Shown: piece by piece, positions 52,119 through 60,021 of the stretch
Position numbering within the stretch: the stretch's first letter is position 1
Layout: the number at the start of each line of letters is the position of its first letter
Assembly: GCF_006716885.1 (NCBI RefSeq)
Contig: NZ_VFPU01000001.1
Coordinates: 1,054,001 to 1,118,000 of the forward strand
Source: Ornithinimicrobium humiphilum
Lineage (GTDB): Bacteria; Actinomycetota; Actinomycetes; Actinomycetales; Dermatophilaceae
Reading direction: 5' to 3'
Length of the DNA stretch: 64,000 nt
Notes under the pieces: model-generated
Seen by the model: only the letters and a program-made list of their open reading frames with translations
The model's database searches: none
Told to the model about the DNA's origin: nothing
Translations under genes and position numbers: made by a program

Positions 52119-54704
52119 ATGACGCCCTCCCCGGACGCAGCGGTGCCCGCCGGAGTCGCCACCCTCTTCGAGCAGGGACGGGTCACCAACACGGCGGGAC
52201 GACCGGCCGAGGCCGAACGTCTCCTGCGGCGCGCCCTCGAGCACCTCGAGACCGGACGGCCGGTGCCCGACGTCGAGGACCAGGAGCCCTTCCCCGCCCT
52301 CGGCGAGGCGCCCGCGGGGGCCCTCGAGGCGTGGGTCCGCGTATGCCTGTCGTTGAGCACGTCCGTCGTCGAGCGTCACGGCCCGACGGCGGCACGACCG
52401 CTCGTCGAGCAGGCGCTGGCCGCCGCCGAGACGGTCCCGGCGGCCGGGGTCCGGCGCGCCCTCGGGGCGCTGGTCCGCTCCCAGCTGGCCGTCCTGCACG
52501 CCCGCGCCGGCCGACCCCGGGACGCGCTCGCCGAGCTCGACGTGGCCGCCGAGCAGCTGGACGCGCTCGGGCCGCGCGAGCAGTTCCCGATCCTCCTCAC
52601 CCGGGGCTACCTGCGCCTCGACGTGCCCGACACCGACGGTGCGGCGGCCGACTTCGCCACCGCGGCCGAGCTGGCCGCCGCCAACGGGCTGGTCCGCCAG
52701 GAGTTCATGGCCCGGCACAACCAGGCGCTGGCCCTCTTCAACGCCGGCGACCTGCCCCGGGCGCTCTCGCTCATGCTCGCGGCCGACGAGCTGCCGACCG
52801 ACATCTCCCGCGCCCCCGCCTGGCACGGCCGCGGGCTGCTGCTGCTCGAGGCCGGGCTGCTCGTCGAGGCCGTCGAGCTGCTCGAGCGCAGCACCGAGGC
52901 GGCCCTGGCCGACGGCCAGGAGATGCAGGCGGGCGAGTCGCTCATCGACCTGGCCCAGGGCCAGCTCGTGCTGGACGACCCGGTCGCCGCGATGGCGACC
53001 GCGGAGCGCGCCGCCCGCGCCCTGACCCGCGCCGGCGCCCCGGCCCTGCGGCGCCGGGCGGAGCTCGTGCGCCTGACCGCCCGGCTGCGCTCGGGCGCCG
53101 CCCCGGGGCGGGTGGCGGCGCGAGGGGCCAGGCTGGCCGAGCAGTTCGACCGCGACGGTGACCACGTCGCCGCCGACCTGGCCCGCCTGTTCGCCGCCGA
53201 GGCGCTCACCCGTCTCGGCCGGCACACCGAGGCCGTCGACCTGCTCGCCCGGTCGGCGGACCTGGCCCGCGTCGGGTCGCTCGGCACCCGCATGCGCACC
53301 CGGGCGGTGCTGGCGCGCGCGGCGCGGGCGGAGGAGGACCTGCGCGAGGCGCGGCGGCACGTCCGGGCCGCGCTGCGCGACCTGTCCACCGCGCTGACCG
53401 GCAGCGCCAGCCTCGACCTGCGCTCGGTGACCGTGCAGCACGCCCGGGACCTGGCCCGGCTGGACCTCGAGCTCGCCGGCGACGGAGCCGCGGCCCGGCT
53501 GGCCGCGATCGAGCGCTGGAACGACGTCTCCTCCCGCACCCCGGCTGTGCGTCCGCCGGCCGACCCCGGTCTCGCCCGGCAGGTCGCCCAGCTGCGCTCA
53601 CTGGGGCAGGAGGTGCGCGACGAGCCCGACCGGGCCGGCGAGCTGCGCGACCGCATCCGTGCGCTCGAGCGGCGCATCGCCGCGGCGTCGTGGGCGAGCA
53701 GCGCGGACGCGACCCACGGCCCGCGTCGCGCCGTCGCGCTCCCGCTGGTCCGCGCCGAGCTGGAGCACCGTGGTGCCACCGCCGTCTGCTTCGCGGAGGT
53801 GGACGGCCGGCTCGGGGCCGCCGTCGTCACCGGCCGACGCACCCGGTGGGTCGACCTCGGCCCCGCGGGCGACGTGCACGAGCTCGTGCGGCGGCTGACC
53901 GCCGACCTCGAGGCCCGCGTCCGGGTGGGGTCCGGGCCCATGGTCGAGGTCGTCCAGGCCTCGCTGACGGCCTCGGCGCGGGCGCTCGACGATCGGGTCC
54001 TCGCCCCGCTGCGCGTCGAGGGACGACTCGTCGTCGTGCCCGTCCCCGCGCTGGCGGCCGTGGCCTGGGGCACGCTGCCGTCGCGCTCGGGCCGGCCCAC
54101 CACGGTCGCGCCGAGCCTGGGCTCGTGGGTGCGCGGCGCCCGCGAGGTCACCTCGCCGCGGGCCGTCGCCCTGGCCGGGCCCGGGCTCCCGTCCGCCCTC
54201 GAGGAGACGGGCGGGGTGAGCTCCGTGTGGGGAGCCCCTCCGCCGGCCGACCTGGCGGTGTCGCAGGACCTGTCCGCGGGCCTGGCGGGTGCCGACGTCG
54301 TGCACGTCGCCGCCCACGGCAGCCACCGCTCCGACAGCCCGCTCTTCTCCTCGCTGTGGCTGCAGGACGGCCCGGCCTTCCTGGCCGACCTGGAGCGCGC
54401 CGACCGCAGCGCCTCGCACGTCGTCGTCTCGGCCTGCGAGGCGGGCCGGGTCCAGGCGCGTGGTGGTGCCGCGACCCTCGGTCTGGCCAGCGGGCTGCTC
54501 TCCCTCGGCGTCGGGAGCGTCGTCGCCTCGCCCTGCCGCGTGCCCGACGCCACCGCCGCCGACGTCATGCCGCGCTACCACCGTGCGCTCGCCGACGGGC
54601 TCGAGGTCGACGAGGCGCTCGCCGCGGCCGCGTCGGCCTCCGACCTGCCGCTCGCGGGGGCCTTCGTCGCCTGGGGCTCGCCCTGGTCGGTGGCGTCCCC
54701 CTGA
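52119..54704 (+). CDS. TPR-CHAT domain protein (caspase-like peptidase fold)
   Basis: The 861-residue protein has TPR-like helical repeats over about 1-430 (for example FATAAELAAANGLVRQEFMARHNQALALFNAGDLPRALSLML) and then a CHAT domain (about 530-861). The predicted catalytic pair is present: His733 in VVHVAAHGSH and Cys773 in VVVSACEAG. CHAT proteins are clan CD, caspase-like peptidases, and several act in prokaryotic immunity or cell death together with TPR sensors. TAGATT (52105-52110) is 8 nt before the ATG, so it may also be transcribed alone as a leaderless mRNA. A hairpin follows the stop. Confidence 0.92.
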   Translation: MTPSPDAAVPAGVATLFEQGRVTNTAGRPAEAERLLRRALEHLETGRPVPDVEDQEPFPALGEAPAGALEAWVRVCLSLSTSVVERHGPTAARPLVEQALAAAETVPAAGVRRALGALVRSQLAVLHARAGRPRDALAELDVAAEQLDALGPREQFPILLTRGYLRLDVPDTDGAAADFATAAELAAANGLVRQEFMARHNQALALFNAGDLPRALSLMLAADELPTDISRAPAWHGRGLLLLEAGLLVEAVELLERSTEAALADGQEMQAGESLIDLAQGQLVLDDPVAAMATAERAARALTRAGAPALRRRAELVRLTARLRSGAAPGRVAARGARLAEQFDRDGDHVAADLARLFAAEALTRLGRHTEAVDLLARSADLARVGSLGTRMRTRAVLARAARAEEDLREARRHVRAALRDLSTALTGSASLDLRSVTVQHARDLARLDLELAGDGAAARLAAIERWNDVSSRTPAVRPPADPGLARQVAQLRSLGQEVRDEPDRAGELRDRIRALERRIAAASWASSADATHGPRRAVALPLVRAELEHRGATAVCFAEVDGRLGAAVVTGRRTRWVDLGPAGDVHELVRRLTADLEARVRVGSGPMVEVVQASLTASARALDDRVLAPLRVEGRLVVVPVPALAAVAWGTLPSRSGRPTTVAPSLGSWVRGAREVTSPRAVALAGPGLPSALEETGGVSSVWGAPPPADLAVSQDLSAGLAGADVVHVAAHGSHRSDSPLFSSLWLQDGPAFLADLERADRSASHVVVSACEAGRVQARGGAATLGLASGLLSLGVGSVVASPCRVPDATAADVMPRYHRALADGLEVDEALAAAASASDLPLAGAFVAWGSPWSVASP

Positions 54705-54737
54705 CGTGGGGGCGACCCTGACGTGGGGATCGCCCTG
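54705..54737 (+). repeat. Short direct repeat after the CHAT gene
   Basis: CCCTGACGTGGGG occurs twice in tandem across the stop codon and just after it (about 54698-54730). It is small and of unknown meaning. Confidence 0.4.
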
Positions 54738-54761
54738 CCGGGTCGCTGTCTCCCGACCCGG
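54738..54761 (+). terminator. CHAT operon terminator
   Basis: CCGGGTCG pairs with CGACCCGG around an 8-nt loop, 33 nt after the CHAT stop. The next genes therefore probably have their own promoter; 54762-54880 holds no gene. Confidence 0.65.
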
Positions 54762-54880
54762 GACCCACCTTGCGTCCCCGCGCCCGATCCCGCTGCGCCT
54801 CCCGGTTGCGCGCGGGAACCCACCTCGCAAGAGTGTGATCCAGGCCACCCGTCCGGGCGGCCGATCGCGGAGGAGGCAGC

Positions 54881-55303
54881 ATGAGCACGCAGGACAGCAG
54901 CAACCCGACCGGTGGCACCGAGGAGTTCGACGACTCAGGGCTGGGCGCCGATGACGTGCACGAGGCCTTCGAGTCGATGGAGGCGGCGTCCGAGGGCGGT
55001 GCCTCGCTCGACGGTGGGGCTGACGGAGGTGCCGACGGCGGGGCCGACGGGGGAGCGGACGGTGGCGCTGATGGTGGTGCCGACGGCGGGGCGGATGTCG
55101 GCTCCGGTGGCGGAGGTGGCGCGGGCGAGTCGCTGACCGGTGCCGTGGGCGCCGACGGCCACGCGGGGTCCGGCGGTGACGGCGGTGCCGATGGTGGCGC
55201 TGACGGCGGTCCCGATGGTGGTGCGGACGGCGGTGCCGACGGCGGCGCTGATGGTGGTGCGGACGGCGGAGCCGACGGTGGTGCCGACGGGCACGCCGGT
55301 TGA
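54881..55303 (+). CDS. Asp-Gly-Gly-Ala tandem repeat protein
   Basis: The 140-residue protein has a 44-residue acidic leader-like part (MSTQDSSNPTGGTEEFDDSG...FESMEAASEGG) and then two tracts of the tetrapeptide DGGA/DGGP (about seven and nine units), separated by a Gly-rich spacer with ESLTGAVGADGHAG. It has no Cys, signal peptide or membrane helix. Codons differ from unit to unit (GGT/GGC/GGG/GGA, GCC/GCT/GCG), so the repeats are not recent DNA slippage. GGAGGAGG precedes the ATG. The stop overlaps the TTG start of the next gene, a JmjC/cupin oxygenase, suggesting it may be that enzyme's substrate. Confidence 0.8.
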   Translation: MSTQDSSNPTGGTEEFDDSGLGADDVHEAFESMEAASEGGASLDGGADGGADGGADGGADGGADGGADGGADVGSGGGGGAGESLTGAVGADGHAGSGGDGGADGGADGGPDGGADGGADGGADGGADGGADGGADGHAG

Positions 55304-56571
55304 GCGCTGAGCCTCCGGCCCCGGTGACCGACCGCCCGACCCTGCGGCGCCTCCTCGGCGCCGACGGGCCGGAGGCACTGGTGGAGTGCTGGGGCCGACG
55401 CCCCCTGCTGCGCACGGCTGCCGAGCGGGGCGGGGACGACGTCGGCGACCTCTTCTCCCTCGAGGCCGTCGACGAGCTCGTCTCGCGCCGTGGGCTGCGC
55501 ACGCCCTTCCTGCGGGTGGCCAAGGACGGGTCCACGCTGCCCGAGCGGCAGTTCACGTCGGGCGGCGGGATCGGCGCCGGCATCGGCGACCAGGTCAGCG
55601 AGGACCGGCTGCTCCAGCTCTTCGGCGACGGGGCCACGATCGTGCTGCAGGGGCTGCACCGCACCTGGGACCCGGTGCGCCGGGCCGCGGCCGGGCTGGC
55701 CGCCGACCTCGGCCACCCGGTCCAGGTCAACGCCTACGTCACGCCGCCGCAGAACCAGGGCTTCTCCGCCCACTACGACGTCCACGACGTGGTCGTCGTC
55801 CAGGTCCACGGCCGCAAGCGCTGGACGATCTCCGAGCCCGTCCTGCCGGCTCCGCTGCGCGACCAGCCCTGGACCGACCGGGCGGCCGAGGTCGCCGCGC
55901 GGGCCCGGGAAGCGGCATACCTCGACGTGGACCTCGCGCCCGGCGACGTCCTCTACCTGCCCCGCGGCTGGATCCACGCCGCCCGGGCGCTCGGGGGCGT
56001 CACGGCGCACCTGACGTTCGGCATCCACCAGTGGACCCGGCACCACCTGGCCGAGGCGATCGTGGAGCGCGCCACGACACGGCTGGGTGACGACCCCGAC
56101 CTGCGGGCGTCCCTGCCCCTCGGCCCCGACCTCACCGACCTGGGCTCTCTCGCGGAGGAGGTCGCCGGGGCGCGGCGGGCGCTGCTGCGCGCGATCGAGG
56201 AGCTGCCCGACACCGAGGTGCTGCGGGTGCTGCGGCGGCGCGAGCGGGCCGCGCAACGTCCCGAGCCGCTCGGCCCGCTCGCCCAGCTCGCCGCCGCCGA
56301 GGAGCTCACGGCGGACACGGTCCTGCGCCTCCGCGAGGCCCTCCTCGTCGACCTGCTGCCGGGGCCGGAGGAGGGGACCGTCGTCGTCTCGTCCCGGGCC
56401 GGCCGCCTGACGCTCGACAGCCACCACGTCCCCGCGCTGCGCGCCCTGCTCGACGCCCGGTCCGGCCGCGTCGCCGATCTCGCGGCAGATCCGGCGACGG
56501 CTCTCGACCTGGGCCGCCGGCTCGTGCGGCACGGCCTCGTCCTGGTCGACGGCGGACGGCTGGGAGACTGA
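55300..56571 (+). CDS. JmjC/cupin_4-type 2-oxoglutarate oxygenase (RoxA/YcfD-like)
   Basis: The 423-residue protein has an N-terminal double-stranded beta-helix with the Fe(II) triad His158-Tyr-Asp160 (HYDVHDVVVVQVHGRKRW) and His226 (RGWIHAARALGGVTAHLTFGIH), followed by dimerisation and winged-helix regions, matching ribosomal-oxygenase-type cupin_4 proteins that hydroxylate Arg or His of ribosomal proteins. It is translated from TTG 55300, overlapping the repeat-protein stop (TTGA); GTG 55324 is an alternative. Its coupling to a DGGA-repeat protein suggests a different or additional substrate. Confidence 0.87.
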   Translation: MSAEPPAPVTDRPTLRRLLGADGPEALVECWGRRPLLRTAAERGGDDVGDLFSLEAVDELVSRRGLRTPFLRVAKDGSTLPERQFTSGGGIGAGIGDQVSEDRLLQLFGDGATIVLQGLHRTWDPVRRAAAGLAADLGHPVQVNAYVTPPQNQGFSAHYDVHDVVVVQVHGRKRWTISEPVLPAPLRDQPWTDRAAEVAARAREAAYLDVDLAPGDVLYLPRGWIHAARALGGVTAHLTFGIHQWTRHHLAEAIVERATTRLGDDPDLRASLPLGPDLTDLGSLAEEVAGARRALLRAIEELPDTEVLRVLRRRERAAQRPEPLGPLAQLAAAEELTADTVLRLREALLVDLLPGPEEGTVVVSSRAGRLTLDSHHVPALRALLDARSGRVADLAADPATALDLGRRLVRHGLVLVDGGRLGD

Positions 56572-56576
56572 CCCCC

Positions 56577-57542
56577 ATGCCCACGACCGAGGACCACCAG
56601 GCCTTCCGGTGCAGCGACGCCGCCCGCGAGCGGCAGGACCCCATGCTCGGCACCGCCCCGCCGCAGCACCGGTTCCTGCTGGTCGAGCAGGAGAGCGGCT
56701 GGGCGTTCGACGGCTTCGCCTCCGCGCCCCTGCCGGTCGAGGTCCGCACCGAGGCGCAGCAGCGGGCCGCGGCCGTCGGTGGCCGGATCATGCTCATCCG
56801 CCGGCCCGGGAGGCACCCCGTCGGCTACCGGCGGGCGTGGTGCGTCGTCGACACCGCAGCCCCGACCGGTCACCGGGTCACCTGGGGCACGTGGAGCGCC
56901 CCGTCGGAGCTGCTCCACGCAGTGGAACGGCTCGAGGAGCTCGACCGGTGGGACCGCCAGCGGGCTGCGCCGCCCGACGCGACGCCCGGCGACGACGAGA
57001 CGCTCGTGCTCGTGTGCACCCACGGCAAGAAGGACGTCTGCTGCGCCGTGCGGGGCCGCCCCGTCGCCCTCGACCTCGCCTCCCGCTGGCCGGGGTCGAC
57101 CTGGGAGTGCTCGCACACCGGCGGTGACCGGTTCGCCGCCAATGTGGTGGTGCTGCCCGACGGCGCGACCTACGGGGGCCTGGGCGTCGAGGAGGCCTGC
57201 GAGGTCCTCGCCGAGCACCACGCGGGCCGCCCGCGCACGGCATACCTGCGCGGGGTGGTGGGCCATCCCCGCCCGGTCCAGGCCGCGATCGTGGCGGTGC
57301 ACGACCAGCTCGGTCCGCTGCCCTGCGGCTCGGTGGAGGCGGTCGGCAGCGAGCCGCTCGAGGCGCCCGACGGGGTCGCCGCCGCGTCCCTCGTCCGGCT
57401 GCGCCTGCCCGACGGTCGCGATGCCGAGGTGGAGGTGCGCGAGCACGACCGCCCGCCGGCCCGGCTCACCTGCCAGGCCGTCGCGCCGAAGGTCTCCCGG
57501 GTCCCCGTCCCCGGCGTCGTGCGCGTCCTCGACCCCCGCTGA
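56577..57542 (+). CDS. Sucrase/ferredoxin-like family protein
   Basis: The 321-residue protein of the Suc_Fer-like family has a thioredoxin-like ferredoxin fold with cysteines and His in CTHGKKDVCCAVRGRPVALDL and STWECSHTGGDRFAANVVVLPDGATYGGL, as in plant and actinobacterial members that may bind a [2Fe-2S] cluster (pattern Cys...Cys-Cys...Cys-x-His). Family biochemistry is poorly known, and the name sucrase is historical. It starts 5 nt after the oxygenase stop, so it is probably in the same transcript; an iron-sulphur redox partner for the oxygenase is conceivable but unproven. Confidence 0.85.
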   Translation: MPTTEDHQAFRCSDAARERQDPMLGTAPPQHRFLLVEQESGWAFDGFASAPLPVEVRTEAQQRAAAVGGRIMLIRRPGRHPVGYRRAWCVVDTAAPTGHRVTWGTWSAPSELLHAVERLEELDRWDRQRAAPPDATPGDDETLVLVCTHGKKDVCCAVRGRPVALDLASRWPGSTWECSHTGGDRFAANVVVLPDGATYGGLGVEEACEVLAEHHAGRPRTAYLRGVVGHPRPVQAAIVAVHDQLGPLPCGSVEAVGSEPLEAPDGVAAASLVRLRLPDGRDAEVEVREHDRPPARLTCQAVAPKVSRVPVPGVVRVLDPR

Positions 57543-57566
57543 CCTCTGGGCCAGGCCGCCCCAGCG

Positions 57567-57584
57567 CGCCCTCGCCGGAGGGCG
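57567..57584 (+). terminator. Hairpin before mreB
   Basis: CGCCCTC pairs with GAGGGCG around GCCG, 24 nt after the preceding stop. TACGAT (57597-57602), the mreB -10, follows. Confidence 0.55.
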
Positions 57585-57608
57585 GGCCGCGTTGTCTACG
57601 ATCGCCGG

Positions 57609-58658
57609 GTGGACACGGGTGGCGGCAGGAGGTCAGGGGGCTGGACGCCCCTCGGCCGGGACCTGGCCATCGACCTGGGCACCGCCACCACCCAGGTGCA
57701 CGTCCGCGGCCGCGGCATCGTCCTCGACGAGCCGACGCTGGTCGCCGTCGACACCCGCACGGGCCGCCTGGTCGCCGCCGGCACCGCCGCGCAGGAGATG
57801 CTCGGGCGCACCCCGGACCGGGTCGTCACGCTGCGCCCGCTGTCCGACGGCGTGATCACCGACCCCGACGTGACCGAGCAGATGCTGCGGCACTTCGTGG
57901 CACGCGTCCGCCCCTCGCGGCTGGTGCGGCCCCGGGCCGTGGTCTGCGTGCCGAGCGGTGTCACGGCGGTCGAGCGGCGTGCGCTCGAGGACGCCGCGAT
58001 CCGGTGCGGCGCGCGCTCGGTGCACGTGCTCGAGGAGGCCATGGCCGCAGCGATCGGTGCGAGGCTGCCGGTGGAGTCCGCCCGGGCCTCGATGGTCGTC
58101 GACATGGGTGGCGGCACCACCGACGTCGCAGTGATCTCGCTGGGCGGCATCGTCAACGCGCGCAGCGTCCGGGTCGGCGGCGACGAGGTCGACGAGGCTG
58201 TCGTGCGCGGCGTCAAGGAGACCCACGGCCTGCTGCTCGGCGAGCGCTCGGCGGACGACATCAAGCTGCGGGCCGGGTCGGTGTGGCCGCTCGCGCAGGA
58301 GCTCACGGTGCGGGTGCGCGGCCGTGACCTCGAGACCGGGCTGCCGAGGACGATCGAGCTGGGCAGCGAGGAGGTGCGCCGGATGATCGAGCCGGTCACC
58401 GCCCACGTCGTCGAGGTCGTGCGACTGGTCCTCGACGTCTGCCCTCCCGAGCTCGCGGGCGACCTGCTCGACAGCGGCGTCGTGCTCACCGGGGGAGGGG
58501 CGCTCCTGCGCGGCTGGACCGAGCGCCTGCGCCACGAGCTGGGGGTGCCGGTGCGCGTCGCCGACGCGGCCGAGCACGCCGTCATCCGCGGGGCGGGCGC
58601 GTGCGTGGACGACTTCGCGGTGCTCCGGCGGATCCTCGTCGGCGCGCCGCGGGTCTAG
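57609..58658 (+). CDS. mreB: Actin-like cell-shape protein MreB
   Basis: The 349-residue protein has the actin/Hsp70 nucleotide-binding motifs: phosphate 1 LAIDLGTATTQVHV, connect 1 VCVPSGVTAVERRALEDAA, phosphate 2 MVVDMGGGTTDVAVIS, adenosine VVLTGGGALLRGWTERL. It polymerises under the membrane and guides wall elongation. TACGAT ends 6 nt before the GTG, so the mreB mRNA is probably leaderless. mreC, mreD and mrdA follow. The presence of mreBCD suggests a rod or coryneform phase or a lineage that has kept elongation machinery; many cocci in this order lack it. Confidence 0.93.
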   Translation: MDTGGGRRSGGWTPLGRDLAIDLGTATTQVHVRGRGIVLDEPTLVAVDTRTGRLVAAGTAAQEMLGRTPDRVVTLRPLSDGVITDPDVTEQMLRHFVARVRPSRLVRPRAVVCVPSGVTAVERRALEDAAIRCGARSVHVLEEAMAAAIGARLPVESARASMVVDMGGGTTDVAVISLGGIVNARSVRVGGDEVDEAVVRGVKETHGLLLGERSADDIKLRAGSVWPLAQELTVRVRGRDLETGLPRTIELGSEEVRRMIEPVTAHVVEVVRLVLDVCPPELAGDLLDSGVVLTGGGALLRGWTERLRHELGVPVRVADAAEHAVIRGAGACVDDFAVLRRILVGAPRV

Positions 58659-58669
58659 GGGGCAGGGGT

Positions 58670-59494
58670 ATGCCGTCCCGCCCCCGGGCGCTCCGCGCCA
58701 CAGCCGCGGTGCTCACGGCGGTGACCGCCGCCGCGCTGGTCGCGGACCTGGCGCGGCCCGGCGTCGCCGACCCCCTCCGCTCCGCCGTCGCGACCGCGAC
58801 CGTCCCGGTGCAGCGGGCGCTCGCGGGCTGGGACGACGACCGGGTGCGCGAGCTGACCGAGGAGCGCTACGCCCTGGCCGCCGAGGTCATCCGGCTGCGC
58901 GAGGAGGTCCGGAGGCACGGGCAGCTCGAGCGCCTCGACCGCGCCACGACGTGGGGCGACCACCTTCTCCTCCCGGCCCGGGTGGTGGCCTTCTCGCCGG
59001 CGACCTCCCCGGTCGGCGGGCGCACGGTGACCATCGACGTGGGGGAGCTCGACGGCGTGCAGGAGGACCTCACGGTGGTCTCGGCCGACGGGCTGGTGGG
59101 CCGCGTGCTGCGCACGGCACCGCGCAGCGCCGACGTCCTGCTGCTCGGCGACCCGGGCGTCGTCGTGGGCGTCCGCTACGGCGAGGACGACGAGGGTGCC
59201 GGCGGGGCGCTGGGGAGCGTGGCGGCGACCGCCCCGCCCGGGCTCCCCGCCCGCGGGCCGGACGAGCTCACCCTCACCGCGCTCGGGGACGTCCCGATCG
59301 CGGTCGGCGACACGGTGACGACGCTCGGCAGCCCCGACGACCGGCCCTACGTCGCCCGCGTGCCGCTCGGCACGGTGACGGCCGTCGACCCCGACCGCGG
59401 CCAGCTCGGCCGGACGGCCGTCGTCACACCCTTCGTCGAGACCGCGACCCTCGACCTCGTCGCGGTCGTGATGCCCGGGGAGGACCGGCGGTGA
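58670..59494 (+). CDS. mreC: Rod shape-determining protein MreC
   Basis: The 274-residue protein has an N-terminal membrane helix (about 8-30), a coiled coil (DDDRVRELTEERYALAAEVIRLREEVRRH) and extracytoplasmic beta domains (PARVVAFSP...GGRTVTIDVGELDGVQEDLTVVSADGLVGRVLR; then VTTLGSPDDRPYVARVPLGTVTAVDPD). The ATG at 58670 lies inside a copy of the iterated 10-mer (GGTATGCCGT), with GGGGGCAGGGG upstream. It lies 11 nt after mreB and overlaps mreD by 4 nt. Confidence 0.92.
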   Translation: MPSRPRALRATAAVLTAVTAAALVADLARPGVADPLRSAVATATVPVQRALAGWDDDRVRELTEERYALAAEVIRLREEVRRHGQLERLDRATTWGDHLLLPARVVAFSPATSPVGGRTVTIDVGELDGVQEDLTVVSADGLVGRVLRTAPRSADVLLLGDPGVVVGVRYGEDDEGAGGALGSVAATAPPGLPARGPDELTLTALGDVPIAVGDTVTTLGSPDDRPYVARVPLGTVTAVDPDRGQLGRTAVVTPFVETATLDLVAVVMPGEDRR

Positions 59495-60021
59495 GCGGCG
59501 CCCTTCAGCTGCTGACCCGGGCGCTGCTGCTCGTCGCCGCGGTCCTGCTCCCCAGCGCGCTGCCGGCCGTCTCGGGCGTGCCCCGCGCCGACCTCGTGCT
59601 CGTCGTGGTGGCGGCCGCCGCGCTGGTCCGGGGGCCAACGACCGGGCTGCTCGTCGGGCTCGCCGGCGGCTGGCTGCTCGACCTGGTGCCTCCGGGCGCC
59701 GAGCCCCTCGGCGCCGGCGGCCTCGCCTACGCCGCGGCCGGGGCCGCGCTCGGGCTGGTGCGGCGCCATGTCGCCGCCTCTCCGCTGCTGCCCTGGCTCG
59801 CCACGGTGGCCACCGCGGCCCTGCTGCTCGGCGTCCGCTGCTTGGCGGCCGCGGCCGGCTTCGGCCGGGCGACGCCCACCGACCTGTGGTGGTCGTGGGT
59901 GGCGACCGCCGTCGTCGCCGCCCTCCTGCTGGCCCCGCTCGTGCTGCTGGAGCGACGCGCTGCCGAACCGTTCCGTGGCGGTGAGCCCTCCCGCGCCGGT
60001 GCAACGCGGGGGTGGCCGTGA
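59491..60021 (+). CDS. mreD: Rod shape-determining protein MreD
   Basis: The 176-residue protein has about five to six membrane helices (ALLLVAAVLLPSALPAV, LVLVVVAAAALVRGPTTGLLVGLAGGWLLDLVPP, LGAGGLAYAAAGAALGLV, and two more). The RGPTTGLLVGLAGGWLLDLVPPG segment is typical of MreD. The GTG overlaps the mreC stop, and its own stop overlaps the mrdA start. Confidence 0.88.
   Translation: MSGALQLLTRALLLVAAVLLPSALPAVSGVPRADLVLVVVAAAALVRGPTTGLLVGLAGGWLLDLVPPGAEPLGAGGLAYAAAGAALGLVRRHVAASPLLPWLATVATAALLLGVRCLAAAAGFGRATPTDLWWSWVATAVVAALLLAPLVLLERRAAEPFRGGEPSRAGATRGWP

Noticed and set aside
54698..54730. Two copies of CCCTGACGTGGGG after the CHAT gene as an attachment or recombination site.
   Set aside because: The repeat is too short and in direct tandem at a stop codon, with no mobile gene nearby; probably a small local duplication.
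55000..55290. DGGA-coding DNA read as a simple tandem-repeat or CRISPR locus.
   Set aside because: The repeats are only partly conserved at the DNA level, stay in frame and belong to a coupled gene.
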